Source of the DNA: Sphingomonas gellani
GTDB lineage: Bacteria; Pseudomonadota; Alphaproteobacteria; Sphingomonadales; Sphingomonadaceae
Direction of reading: 5' to 3'
Assembly (NCBI RefSeq): GCF_900110035.1
Contig: NZ_FOCF01000009.1
Coordinates: forward strand, 1 to 64,000
DNA length: 64,000 nucleotides
The position numbers and the translations under genes were made by a program. Below the pieces are notes generated by a model that was not told where the DNA came from, ran no database searches, and saw only the letters and a program-made list of their open reading frames with translations. Below, piece by piece: positions 54,042-62,079 of the stretch. Position 1 is the first letter of the stretch. Each line of letters starts with the position of its first letter.

Positions 54042-55235
54042 ATGAGTTTTCAGATGTCCAATTACTACATCTCCCCGGCCGGCGCGGGGGATCGCAGTGG
54101 TTCGAGCCGGGCAAATGCGGGGACGATCAACACACTTGGAGCATTGGTCGACAAAGCCAGCGCCGGCGACCAGATCCTGATCCGGTCGGATCAGGGCAGC
54201 TATCATGTCACGTCGCCGATCGCGCTCGATGCAGGTGGAGCCGCAGGCAGGCCGATCGTGATCCGTGGCGTCGACGGATCGGGGAATGCCGCGCAAGCCA
54301 CCATCATTGGCAGCCGTCCGGCTAAATTCGCGGGTGACATCGATGCCGGTAACGAGCTGTTCAAGCTGCTGGACGGCGCGGACAACCTCAAGTTCAAAGA
54401 CCTGCTCGTCAGGAACACCGGCACCGCCTTCCGGATCGGGGCGGATGTGAGCCGTGTCACCATCGACAATGTCGATGCCAGAAACGTGCAATACTTCCTC
54501 AACGATCTGGCGTCGGGGTCTTCAAGGACCGCCACCGTCGATCGCATGACGATCCGTAACGTGGATGTCGTCGGCTTTTCCGACAAAGCGATCAAGTTGG
54601 GCTATGATACGCATGCCGTGACCATCCAGCACGTCAATGCCGACATGGCGGGACAGGTGGGTGCACCTTTTCCCGAGGGCGTTCACCTGACCGACACGGT
54701 ACACGACGTGCTGATTGCGGACACGACGATGGCGAACGTGCGGTCCTCGGGTCTGGCGACAGCGTATTGGAACGGCGATGGGTTCGCGACCGAAGCCGAC
54801 GTTCACGACATCCGTTTTGAGAGCACGGTGGCGACCGGCAACACCGATGCCGGCTACGATCTGAAATCCGACAACACCGTACTTGTCGGCGCACTGGCGG
54901 TGGGCAACACCCGCAACTACCGTCTCTGGGGTTCTGCCGAACTGATCGACAGCGAAGGCCACAATCCGCAAAAGCACGGTGGATCGAGCGGTCAGAACCA
55001 AGTCTGGATCGGTCAATCGGCCCAAGTCGCCATCAAAGGCAGCGTGTTCAGCGATGCGAGTTCGAAGACGATTGTCTTCGCAGGCACCGGGGGCAGTATC
55101 AGCTTCGACGACGTGACCGCCTATCACGCCGGCGACGCAACGCTGAACGGACTGTATCACACGACTGTGGCCGGGTGGAACGAAGTCGCCGATCACTTCG
55201 TGTATCCGGCCAGCATGGCGCACGATATCGGCTGA
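54042..55235 (+). CDS. Right-handed beta-helix protein lacking the C-terminal modules
   Basis: 397 residues (ATG 54054 is an alternative start that aligns with the paralogue's start). Begins MSNYYISPAGAGDRSGSSRA and has TAYWNGDGFATEADVHDI, GNTDAGYDLKSDNT and NTRNYRLWGSAEL. These align along the whole length with the beta-helix half of the protein at 18413-20743. It stops where that protein enters its linker and modules, and has no signal peptide, so its route out of the cell, if any, is unclear. Either a cytoplasmic/lysis-released relative or a copy that lost its secretion part. Confidence 0.85.
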   Translation: MSFQMSNYYISPAGAGDRSGSSRANAGTINTLGALVDKASAGDQILIRSDQGSYHVTSPIALDAGGAAGRPIVIRGVDGSGNAAQATIIGSRPAKFAGDIDAGNELFKLLDGADNLKFKDLLVRNTGTAFRIGADVSRVTIDNVDARNVQYFLNDLASGSSRTATVDRMTIRNVDVVGFSDKAIKLGYDTHAVTIQHVNADMAGQVGAPFPEGVHLTDTVHDVLIADTTMANVRSSGLATAYWNGDGFATEADVHDIRFESTVATGNTDAGYDLKSDNTVLVGALAVGNTRNYRLWGSAELIDSEGHNPQKHGGSSGQNQVWIGQSAQVAIKGSVFSDASSKTIVFAGTGGSISFDDVTAYHAGDATLNGLYHTTVAGWNEVADHFVYPASMAHDIG

Positions 55236-55317
55236 TGTACTCTCTTCCGCTCATGACGCATAAAGCAGTGGATGGCGCCTGCGTATGCGCGCATAGTTGC
55301 CGTCAAAGGGGGCCCCC

Positions 55318-55803
55318 ATGGGCATCAGCATCTTTGTTCCGGCGCCCGTCTGGCCCGGCGAGGAAAGCCGCAATCGTGCGGTTGAACAGTCGGGGCTGCT
55401 GAAGAAACACCGTGATCCCGGCTTGATCGATATATGCTCTCGGCTGAAGCAGACGTTGCGCGTCGATTGGGCCGGTGTTTCGATTATCTACCGGGACTCT
55501 CAATATGTCATGGCGTCATCCGGGGGAATGCTGGGCGAGTATCGTCGTTCCACATCGTTGAGCGCGCATGTGGTCGCTTATCCCGAAACGGTCTTCTACC
55601 TGTTGAACGCGTCCGCCGACGAGCGGTTCGCGGGCAGTTCGTTCGTGGACAATGGCTGGATCAGCTTCTTTGCGGGTGCTGCCATCTTCGCCGGTACCCA
55701 GTTCGCGCTTGGCGCCTTGTGCCTCACCTGCAGGACGCCACGTACGGCATTTGACGAGCGAAGCCAGCAGGCCTTGATCGATGCGGCCGCGTCCATCCAT
55801 TGA
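55318..55803 (+). CDS. GAF-domain protein
   Basis: 161 residues from ATG 55318 (AGGGGG upstream). A stand-alone GAF domain: VDWAGVSIIYRDSQYVMASS, STSLSAHVVAYPETVFYLLN, ASADERFAGSSFVDNG, FFAGAAIFAGTQFALGALCL. Similar in length and opening (MG-x-x-x-PAPV-P) to the broken gene at 10567-11160. It follows the beta-helix gene by 82 bases. GAF-only proteins may bind a ligand and act on a partner; the partner is unknown. Confidence 0.85.
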   Translation: MGISIFVPAPVWPGEESRNRAVEQSGLLKKHRDPGLIDICSRLKQTLRVDWAGVSIIYRDSQYVMASSGGMLGEYRRSTSLSAHVVAYPETVFYLLNASADERFAGSSFVDNGWISFFAGAAIFAGTQFALGALCLTCRTPRTAFDERSQQALIDAAASIH

Positions 55804-55886
55804 CCGTGCGGGAAGACGGGATTGCCGATCAGCCGACGCGATGTCCGGTCCATCCCCACGCTGCTCCCTACAGATCCTTTAAGACG

Positions 55887-56267
55887 TCAACGCCAACGCG
55901 GTGCATCGCGCAGCTGTGTTACCGCCCCCGTGAATGCATGCAGCGATATGGGCTTGCTGACGAAACGATCCGCGCCGGCAAGCGTGCAATCGTCCTGCAG
56001 GCCGTTGTCTGCCATGGCCGAGATCGCCAGGACCGGAATGTGCCGGGTGGCCGGATCGGCGCGCAACCGCGCGATCACCTCGCGGCCGTCGACATCGGGC
56101 AGCTTGATGTCGACCACGATCACCGCCGGTTCCATCTCCTGCGCCAGGATCAGCCCCGTGCTGCCCGTCGCGGCGACCATGGACGTATGGCCATGGACAC
56201 GCAGCATGTCGCCGAACAGCTTCGCATGCACCGGATGGTCTTCAATAATGAGGATGGAGCCGAGCAC
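55887..56267 (-). CDS. DivK-like single-domain response regulator
   Basis: About 126 residues from GTG 56267 (preceded by AAAAGGGG); a longer frame to 56315 would use TTG. Receiver domain: ILIIEDHPVHAKLFGDMLRV, VIVVDIKLPDVDGREVIARL (phospho-Asp), VLAISAMADNG (switch) and FVSKPISLHAF (Lys-Pro). Layout matches DivK/CpdR-type regulators that control kinases by contact. Confidence 0.9.
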   Translation of the reverse strand: MLGSILIIEDHPVHAKLFGDMLRVHGHTSMVAATGSTGLILAQEMEPAVIVVDIKLPDVDGREVIARLRADPATRHIPVLAISAMADNGLQDDCTLAGADRFVSKPISLHAFTGAVTQLRDAPRWR

Positions 56268-56583
56268 ACTGTCCCCTTTTGGGACAGGCCTATTCACAAG
56301 AACGGAGTGGGGCAAGCAAAGGGTTTATACAAAAATTGAACTGCCGCTCGGCGTCAGGTCCGCCGGCATCATGGACGGTGAGGATCGTTCCCATGCGACC
56401 GGCAGGCAACCCGCGTGATCGCTCTGGGCCTTTGAACGGAAACCGGCTCGGGAACGGTGGCAAATATACCGCGATGCGCGGCAGGATGGATATGCGGTTA
56501 CCTATGTTTCGCCACCGCCGATGGCTGTTCGGACTTCATGGATTGGGGGGAACCAACGCGCCCGGTCGCCGGTCCATGCTAGC

Positions 56584-57930
56584 ATGGATGATGACATTAC
56601 CCGCCAGGCCGATCGCGGCCGCGCCGTGCCTTCGGGCCGGGTCGCGCGGCTTGGCGCGTTCGGACGACTGGCCGGGGGCGTGGCGGGCGGCATGCTGGCG
56701 GAGGGCGTGCGGCGGCTGGCCGCGGGCGAGCGGCCGCGGGTGGGCGACCTGATCCTGACCCCGGCCAATGCCACCCGCATCGCCGACCGTTTGTCGCACC
56801 TGCGCGGCGCGGCGATGAAGCTGGGGCAGATGATCTCCATGGACGCGGGCGACCTGTTGCCGGCGGAGCTGTCGGCCATCCTCGCGCGGCTGCGCAACCA
56901 GGCGTATCGCATGCCGCCCCGCCAGCTTGACGCGGTGCTGCGCGCCGAATGGGGTGCCGAATGGCGGCGTCGCTTCGCCCTGTTCGAGGCGAGTCCGATC
57001 GCCGCCGCCTCCATCGGCCAGGTGCACCGCGCCACCCTGCACGATGGGCGCGTGCTGGCGGTGAAGGTGCAGTATCCGGGGGTGGCGGACAGCATCGACG
57101 CCGACGTCGACAATGTCGCCACGCTGCTGCGCGTGTCCAACCTGCTGCCCCCTACACTCGACCTTTCCCCGTTATTGAGAGAGGCCAAGCGCCAGTTGCG
57201 CGAGGAGGCCGATTACCGGCGTGAGGGTGAACAGATGCGGCTGTATGCCGAGCGGCTGGCCGGTGACGCGCGCTATGTCGTGCCGGAATTGTACGAGGCG
57301 CTGACCACCCCGCGCGTGCTGGTCATGAGCTTTGTGGAAGGGCAGTCGGTGGAGGCGCTCGCCGAAACGGACGCGGACACCCGCGACGGCGCGATGACCG
57401 CGCTGGTGTCGCTGGTGCTGCGCGAGCTGTTCGCGTTCGGGGTGATGCAGACCGACCCCAATTTCGCCAATTACCGCTGGCAGTCCGATGAAGGAACTGG
57501 CGGGCGACTGGTGCTGCTCGACTTCGGCGCGACGCGCGCGGTGCCGGCCGGGACCGCCGAGGCGTATCGCCGGCTGATCGCGGCGGGGCTGGCGCGCGAT
57601 CTGGACCGGGTCCGCGACATCGCGGTGGAAACCGGCTTTCTGGGGCGGGAGGCGGCAGCGGCGCACCGCCCGGCGGTGGACCGGATGGTGGCCGCCATTG
57701 ACGCGGCGATGAACAGGCCCGGACCGTTCGACTTCGGCGACCGCAGCTTCGTGCCCGTAGTGCGCGAAGAGGCGCGAGCGATGATCGGCGACCGCGCGAC
57801 CTGGCACGTGCCCGACGTCGAAACGCTGTTCGTGCAGCGCAAGGTCAGCGGCACCGCACTGCTCGCCGCGCGGCTGAAGGCGAAGGTCGACGTGCGCGGA
57901 CTGGCCGCGCGGGCGATCTGGCCGGACTGA
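56584..57930 (+). CDS. ABC1/UbiB (AarF) family atypical kinase-like protein
   Basis: 448 residues from ATG 56584. The family's KxGQ motif is in MKLGQMISMDAGDLLPAEL (about 77-95), the Ala-rich loop in PIAAASIGQVHRATLHDG, the ATP-site Lys in LAVKVQYPGV, the ExD motif in LREEADYRREGEQ, and the metal-binding segment in LLDFGATRAVP (about 310). Catalytic loop: MQTDPNFANYRW. Members are tied to ubiquinone biosynthesis or lipid trafficking. The first 55 residues before KxGQ lack the usual membrane segment. No link to the polymer locus is apparent. Confidence 0.93.
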   Translation: MDDDITRQADRGRAVPSGRVARLGAFGRLAGGVAGGMLAEGVRRLAAGERPRVGDLILTPANATRIADRLSHLRGAAMKLGQMISMDAGDLLPAELSAILARLRNQAYRMPPRQLDAVLRAEWGAEWRRRFALFEASPIAAASIGQVHRATLHDGRVLAVKVQYPGVADSIDADVDNVATLLRVSNLLPPTLDLSPLLREAKRQLREEADYRREGEQMRLYAERLAGDARYVVPELYEALTTPRVLVMSFVEGQSVEALAETDADTRDGAMTALVSLVLRELFAFGVMQTDPNFANYRWQSDEGTGGRLVLLDFGATRAVPAGTAEAYRRLIAAGLARDLDRVRDIAVETGFLGREAAAAHRPAVDRMVAAIDAAMNRPGPFDFGDRSFVPVVREEARAMIGDRATWHVPDVETLFVQRKVSGTALLAARLKAKVDVRGLAARAIWPD

Positions 57931-58028
57931 TTTTTCGCGCCGCGTAACCGAGGTTTCCGTTGCAGCCCGGCGACCGGAACCAACCGGTGTTCCGGCACGC
58001 TTGGCCGCGATGACGGGAGAATTGCACG

Positions 58029-58391
58029 ATGGATGACGACCGGCTGTGGGGCTTCGAGCAGAGCCTGTGGATCGAGGGACCGGAGAATTACCGGGAAAAG
58101 GTCGATCCGGAGGTCGTCATGGTGCTGCCCCGCCCGCCCTTCGTGCTGGCCGGCGACGCGGCGGTGGGCGCGGTCGCGGACACGCCGACCTGGGATCGGG
58201 CCGAGCTGACCGATCGCACCGTGTCGCGCCCGCAGGAAGGGCTGATCGTCGTCGGCTACCGCGTGCGGGCCGAAAAGGACGGGCATGCCGGGTACGAGGC
58301 ATGGTGCACCTCCACCATCCGCCGCATCGAGCATGAGGTGTGGCGCGTGGTGCAGCACCAGCAGCTGCCCGCGCTCGACCAGGAGGGATAG
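58029..58391 (+). CDS. NTF2-like (DUF4440-type) small protein
   Basis: 120 residues: MDDDRLWGFEQSLWIEGPEN, MVLPRPPFVLAGDAAVG, DRTVSRPQEGLIVVGYRVRA, YEAWCTSTIRRIEHEVWRVV. Strand pattern and the late Y-R-v/W-R-V-V-x-H-Q-Q end are typical of DUF4440/SnoaL-like proteins. No signal peptide. GGGAGA lies upstream. Function unknown. Confidence 0.75.
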   Translation: MDDDRLWGFEQSLWIEGPENYREKVDPEVVMVLPRPPFVLAGDAAVGAVADTPTWDRAELTDRTVSRPQEGLIVVGYRVRAEKDGHAGYEAWCTSTIRRIEHEVWRVVQHQQLPALDQEG

Positions 58392-58429
58392 GCGGGCACT
58401 TTCCGGCCGTTACCGAACAGGCGATCCGT

Positions 58430-58879
58430 TCAGCGTGCTTCGGCGATCGTGGCCTGGCGCGCGATGAGCTGCCAGCCTGTCCGGCGCCTTGCCCATATAT
58501 CCGTGAAGGGCCGCATGACCCGTTTGCCGGTACCCGGCCCCTTGTTCGGAATCATCGTGTCATACCCCATGACGATCGTCACCTCGGGCTTTTCGTCGAT
58601 AAAGCTGATGTGCTTGTGAAAATCCTTGTAGTCGAGGAAGTCACGTTCCATCACGGCGATCACGTCCTCTCGCCGCAACACCGTGTTGTCGGGAGAATTC
58701 ACCACGAAGTCGTCGGCCCACACTGTTCTGACGCCGTCGGCATCATGGGCCATCATCGCCTTGCCCAGCCGCCCGTAAGCCGCGCCGATCTCTGGCGGCA
58801 TGCGGATGCCGGGGGCGAGCTGAGCCGATGCGGGTACGGCGGCCGCCAGTGCTGCCAACAGGCCGACGGTCTTGAGCAT
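58430..58879 (-). CDS. Exported NTF2-like (SnoaL/DUF4440) protein
   Basis: 149 residues from ATG 58879 with a signal peptide (MLKTVGLLAALAAAVPASAQ). Then an NTF2-like fold: AYGRLGKAMMAHDADGVRTV, DDFVVNSPDNTVLRREDVIA, MGYDTMIPNKGPGTGKRVMR, FTDIWARRRTGWQLIARQAT. Paralogue of the frameshifted gene at 53184. Proteins of this kind in sphingomonads are usually periplasmic with unknown ligand. Convergent with the gene at 58029. Confidence 0.85.
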   Translation of the reverse strand: MLKTVGLLAALAAAVPASAQLAPGIRMPPEIGAAYGRLGKAMMAHDADGVRTVWADDFVVNSPDNTVLRREDVIAVMERDFLDYKDFHKHISFIDEKPEVTIVMGYDTMIPNKGPGTGKRVMRPFTDIWARRRTGWQLIARQATIAEAR

Positions 58880-59022
58880 GATGTCACCTACGAAGCCTGT
58901 CAGCATGGTGCGCCAGCCGATCTCCGCTTGCAATGCCGCGTTCTCGGTGGGCGGGTCTCCGGGCAGCGGGGGAGCCTGATCGGCACAGGGTCAACCGCGA
59001 TCGTGTCAGGCGATGACGCGGT

Positions 59023-60177
59023 TCACCGGCCGCCCTTCTCCACCGGTACCCCGTGGCTCGGATTATCGCGCCGGATGCGCTCGGCCAGAAGTGTCGCGGA
59101 GCAGAGCCAGGCGACGAACGGGACCGCCGTCGCGGCTGCCGTCCGGTCCGCCTTGGCGGCGATCGCGACATAGGCCGCTCCGGTCGCGACCATCGCGCCC
59201 GATGCGGCCGCGCTCGCTCCCAGAGCCTTCTTGCGAAAGAACAGCTCAGTCCAGCCGCCCACCATCGGGGCGCGAGCTTCGGCACCCCTTGCGCATCCTC
59301 CACCATCGGCCGCATCGCCGGTCAGCGCGACGCGCCCGTTGGACCAGCGCTTCATCCGCACCTGGCGCAGCACGTCGAAATAGAAGTCGTCGGTGGTGTC
59401 CATCTCCGCCAGCACGCGCGCGGATTGCCAGCCGGCATCGGCGAACGTGTCGCGCAGCCATGCCTTTTGCCGGTCGATGCTCCATTCCTGCTCGCCGCCC
59501 GGCCGCTTCTGCACCGACAGCATCGCGCGCGTGGTGCCGTGCCGGTCGGGGCGCAGCGACACGCTGCGGCCACCAACCGCATGGTACCAGCGCCACAGCC
59601 GGTCGTCATCGGCGACGCGCGGGATGGTGAAGTAGGCCAGCGACAGGTCCATCCAGCACGGATCGCGTTCGCCCGGAAACACCAGCTCCCGCGTTCTCGA
59701 CCCGACCCGCTCGGCGACGATCACCGCATCATAGCGTTCCGTTCGGCCGCTGGCGAACGTCACGTCCGCTCCCTCCCCGTCCTGGTCGACGCCTGCGATG
59801 CTGTCGTCGTAGCGATAGGTCGCATGGCACGCGGCGGGTTCGTGGAGCAGGCGGGACAGGTCGCCGCGCAGGATCTCCATCTCGGCGGTCGGGCCGTCGC
59901 TGCCATGGTCCTGGGTCAGGAACCGTGCGACGATGCGGCCGTCCTCCTCGACCCAGGCGGTGCCCTGCTCGCCGGTGCCCCGGTCCAGCGCGGCCCGTTC
60001 CAGCCCCATGCGGCGCAGCACCTCCCGCCCCGGGCCACGCACGTCGATATTCTGGCCGCCGTCGCGGAATGCGGGCGCGCGCTCCACCACCGTCACAGCG
60101 AACCCGGCACGGCCCAGCCACCATGCGGCGGTGTTGCCGGCCACGCTGGCCCCGGTAAGCAGCACGGAACGGGACAT
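59023..60177 (-). CDS. Chimeric remnant: FAD-dependent monooxygenase N-part joined to TspO/MBR C-part
   Basis: 384 residues from ATG 60177. Residues 1-290 are a PheA/TfdB-type FAD monooxygenase: SVLLTGASVAGNTAAWWLGR (Rossmann GxGxxG-like), GQNIDVRGPGREVLRRMGL, and VALTGDAA, the second FAD motif. Directly after GDAA the sequence departs from the family (about 59255-59310) and then reads WTELFFRKKALG, VPFVAWLCSATLLAERIRR. This is the last two helices of a TspO/MBR translocator-type protein (59023-59253). The usual FAD C-terminal part and TspO helices 1-3 are absent. A deletion between two neighbouring same-strand genes would produce this; the product is unlikely to keep either function. Confidence 0.75.
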   Translation of the reverse strand: MSRSVLLTGASVAGNTAAWWLGRAGFAVTVVERAPAFRDGGQNIDVRGPGREVLRRMGLERAALDRGTGEQGTAWVEEDGRIVARFLTQDHGSDGPTAEMEILRGDLSRLLHEPAACHATYRYDDSIAGVDQDGEGADVTFASGRTERYDAVIVAERVGSRTRELVFPGERDPCWMDLSLAYFTIPRVADDDRLWRWYHAVGGRSVSLRPDRHGTTRAMLSVQKRPGGEQEWSIDRQKAWLRDTFADAGWQSARVLAEMDTTDDFYFDVLRQVRMKRWSNGRVALTGDAADGGGCARGAEARAPMVGGWTELFFRKKALGASAAASGAMVATGAAYVAIAAKADRTAAATAVPFVAWLCSATLLAERIRRDNPSHGVPVEKGGR

Positions 60178-60247
60178 CGGGCATTCTCCTGCGCCCCGCC
60201 CAACGGTGACGCCGGGAAAACGCACCGTGCCCCGTCATCGCCCGCCT

Positions 60248-60514
60248 TCACCCGGCCGGGACGTAGCCGACTCCGATCCGCCGCCACGCCGTGCCGCGCA
60301 CGCGCAGCAGCGCGGCGACGTAACGCGCCGCACTCGCCTCGTCCGGAAAGCTCCGCACCAGGCTGCGCCCCGCGGTTCCGATCCGGCCCCAACCTGTTTC
60401 CACCACCACCCGCCCGAACAGGTCGCGCATCGCCACCACGCTCCAGCGTCGGCGGATGTTGCGCGCCGCGTCCACCGCGACCAGTTCGATGGGGTGGAAG
60501 GGCAGCGTGTCCAT
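60248..60514 (-). CDS. WGR-domain protein
   Basis: 88 residues from ATG 60514: MDTLPFHPIELVAVDAARNI, RRRWSVVAMRDLFGRVVVET, GWGRIGTAGRSLVRSFPDEA. The WGR triplet within GWGRIGT and the following S-F-x-D-E-x-x-A-x-x-Y pattern define the domain, thought to bind nucleic acid or DNA ends when part of larger proteins. Stand-alone WGR proteins are common in alphaproteobacteria; role unknown. Confidence 0.9.
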   Translation of the reverse strand: MDTLPFHPIELVAVDAARNIRRRWSVVAMRDLFGRVVVETGWGRIGTAGRSLVRSFPDEASAARYVAALLRVRGTAWRRIGVGYVPAG

Positions 60515-60830
60515 GCCCGCGAATCTACCGGGCGGCTCCGGGCATGTCCGACGGATTGTCTTCATCAGAATGCCGGCTGTGATTCAGTGAATGAATCTCC
60601 AAACGCGGATCGTCGACGTGTCTACATCCTTGCTTGTCGACATTGATGTTTGGCTTGCCCGCGCCAGATCGACGGTCACCCCAAGGGCCGCTCATCAGCC
60701 ATGTGACGGGCGCATGACGGTTCGCCGCCCGATCCGCGCCACTTGCCGCTTGGCGCCGGCTCCTATGGTGGCCTCCTGGGTTCAGTACGGCTAACGGAGC
60801 ACGGCACCAGGGGGCTGGAGCGACAATACG

Positions 60831-61076
60831 ATGTTGAATGGATTATGGCGGAAACCCGCGCGGCTATGGCGCGGGCAGAAGGAGGCCGCGCACGTAGGAA
60901 CATCGTCCGAACTGGTCAGCGAAGGCTCCCTCGAGGATATGATTCGTGTCGCGGCACAAGCGAGCCCCGCAGAGAAGCCGTTCCTGCTGATCGCATGCGA
61001 CGCACTGGAGCAGCCGCTCTCATGGCCGCAGTTCGAGACGCTGCGAAAGGCACCGGAGTTCCCGATCGACATCTGA
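60831..61076 (+). CDS. Small hypothetical protein
   Basis: 81 residues: MLNGLWRKPARLWRGQKEAA, SLEDMIRVAAQASPAEKPFL, LIACDALEQPLSWPQFETLR. GGAG lies upstream of the ATG. Composition looks coding, without signal peptide; not recognised. It converges with the relaxase remnant. Confidence 0.5.
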   Translation: MLNGLWRKPARLWRGQKEAAHVGTSSELVSEGSLEDMIRVAAQASPAEKPFLLIACDALEQPLSWPQFETLRKAPEFPIDI

Positions 61077-61113
61077 TGTGACACATGCCGGCGCTGCGCA
61101 TGGGCTGTATCGG

Positions 61114-61968
61114 CTACATGTCCATGTCATATTCTAGATCGATATCCGGCTCTTTGGGCGTCAGCTCCTGTGCCGTCCCCTGCGTCTGCGGTGACGCCTC
61201 CCGAACCGGCGGGGTGGTTTCGCGGCCGACCTTGCGCAAGGCTTCGCTCATCGTGGCGAGCAGACCTCTGTCACTCGCCAGCGGATCGTCGCTTAGCGGC
61301 AACTCGCCAGTTGCTGGGTCGAAACGCTCCCCTGCCGACACCGTCAGTTCGGGCGCGAGATCGATCGCATGCGGCACGTCGCCCCGGTGCGCCTCGATCG
61401 CCTCGGCTAGCGCGACACGGTTGTTCGTATGCAGAGACATGTCCTCACGCGCGCGGGTCTGGAGCACGTAATGCAAGCTCCGGCTGTTGAGCAGCCGGTC
61501 GCGGCTGTCCATTACCGTGATCGCGCGATCGACCGTTACCCCTTGAGCGCGGTGCATGTTGAGCACTGCCCCATGTCCCAGCCGCTCTCGCATCAAATCG
61601 TCCAGCCCGATGACATGGTCGCGCTCACGGCCGGACAGGTGCAGCGTGCCCCCTTCGATCGCAACCAGCGTCACGGCAGTGCCGTTGGTCATGCCACGTT
61701 TGGTATCGCTGGCGGTGAAGATCAGGCGGTCGCCCTCGCGGATCTCGATTTCTCCGGGACGGAGAGCGCAGCCCCCTCGCCCGTTGCGGGTGGCGGGGGG
61801 AACCGGCATGCCGCACCTTATCCATGACCGGCCGGCAAGGAAGCGCTTGCCCTCCCCTGCCAGACCCGAACCGAGTGACACGGCGCCGGCCTGGTCCAGT
61901 CGGGACAAGCCGATCGCCGGGTCCGCGTTCGACAGCTGATCGCCGCGCGGCGTCAGGCGGTAGCGCAC
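61114..61968 (-). pseudogene. C-terminal fragment of a conjugative relaxase/helicase (TraA/TrwC-like)
   Basis: The open frame encodes the last helicase portion of a MobF/TraA-type protein: IREGDRLIFTASDTKRGMTN, GTAVTLVAI, then MHRAQGVTVDRAITVMDSRD and LNSRSLHYVLQTRAREDMSL, the RecD-like motifs V-VI. The relaxase domain and Walker A motor are missing and the first 60 residues do not match the family. It ends with a charged, Pro-rich tail. Full proteins exceed 900 residues, so this is a relic of a plasmid or integrative conjugative element, not a working gene. Confidence 0.8.
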
Positions 61969-62079
61969 TGATGGCCGGGCTGAACGAGCGCGGCACCGGC
62001 GGATGACCCGATCGGATGAGTCCGCATCACGTACCCTGCCCTGCGACGTCCCACCGGTGCCGTTCCGCTAACAGCCCCC

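Noticed and set aside
59053..60582. Plus-strand open frame (509 codons) opposite the monooxygenase chimera
   Set aside because: Arg/Pro/His-rich shadow frame; the minus strand shows clear FAD and TspO text.
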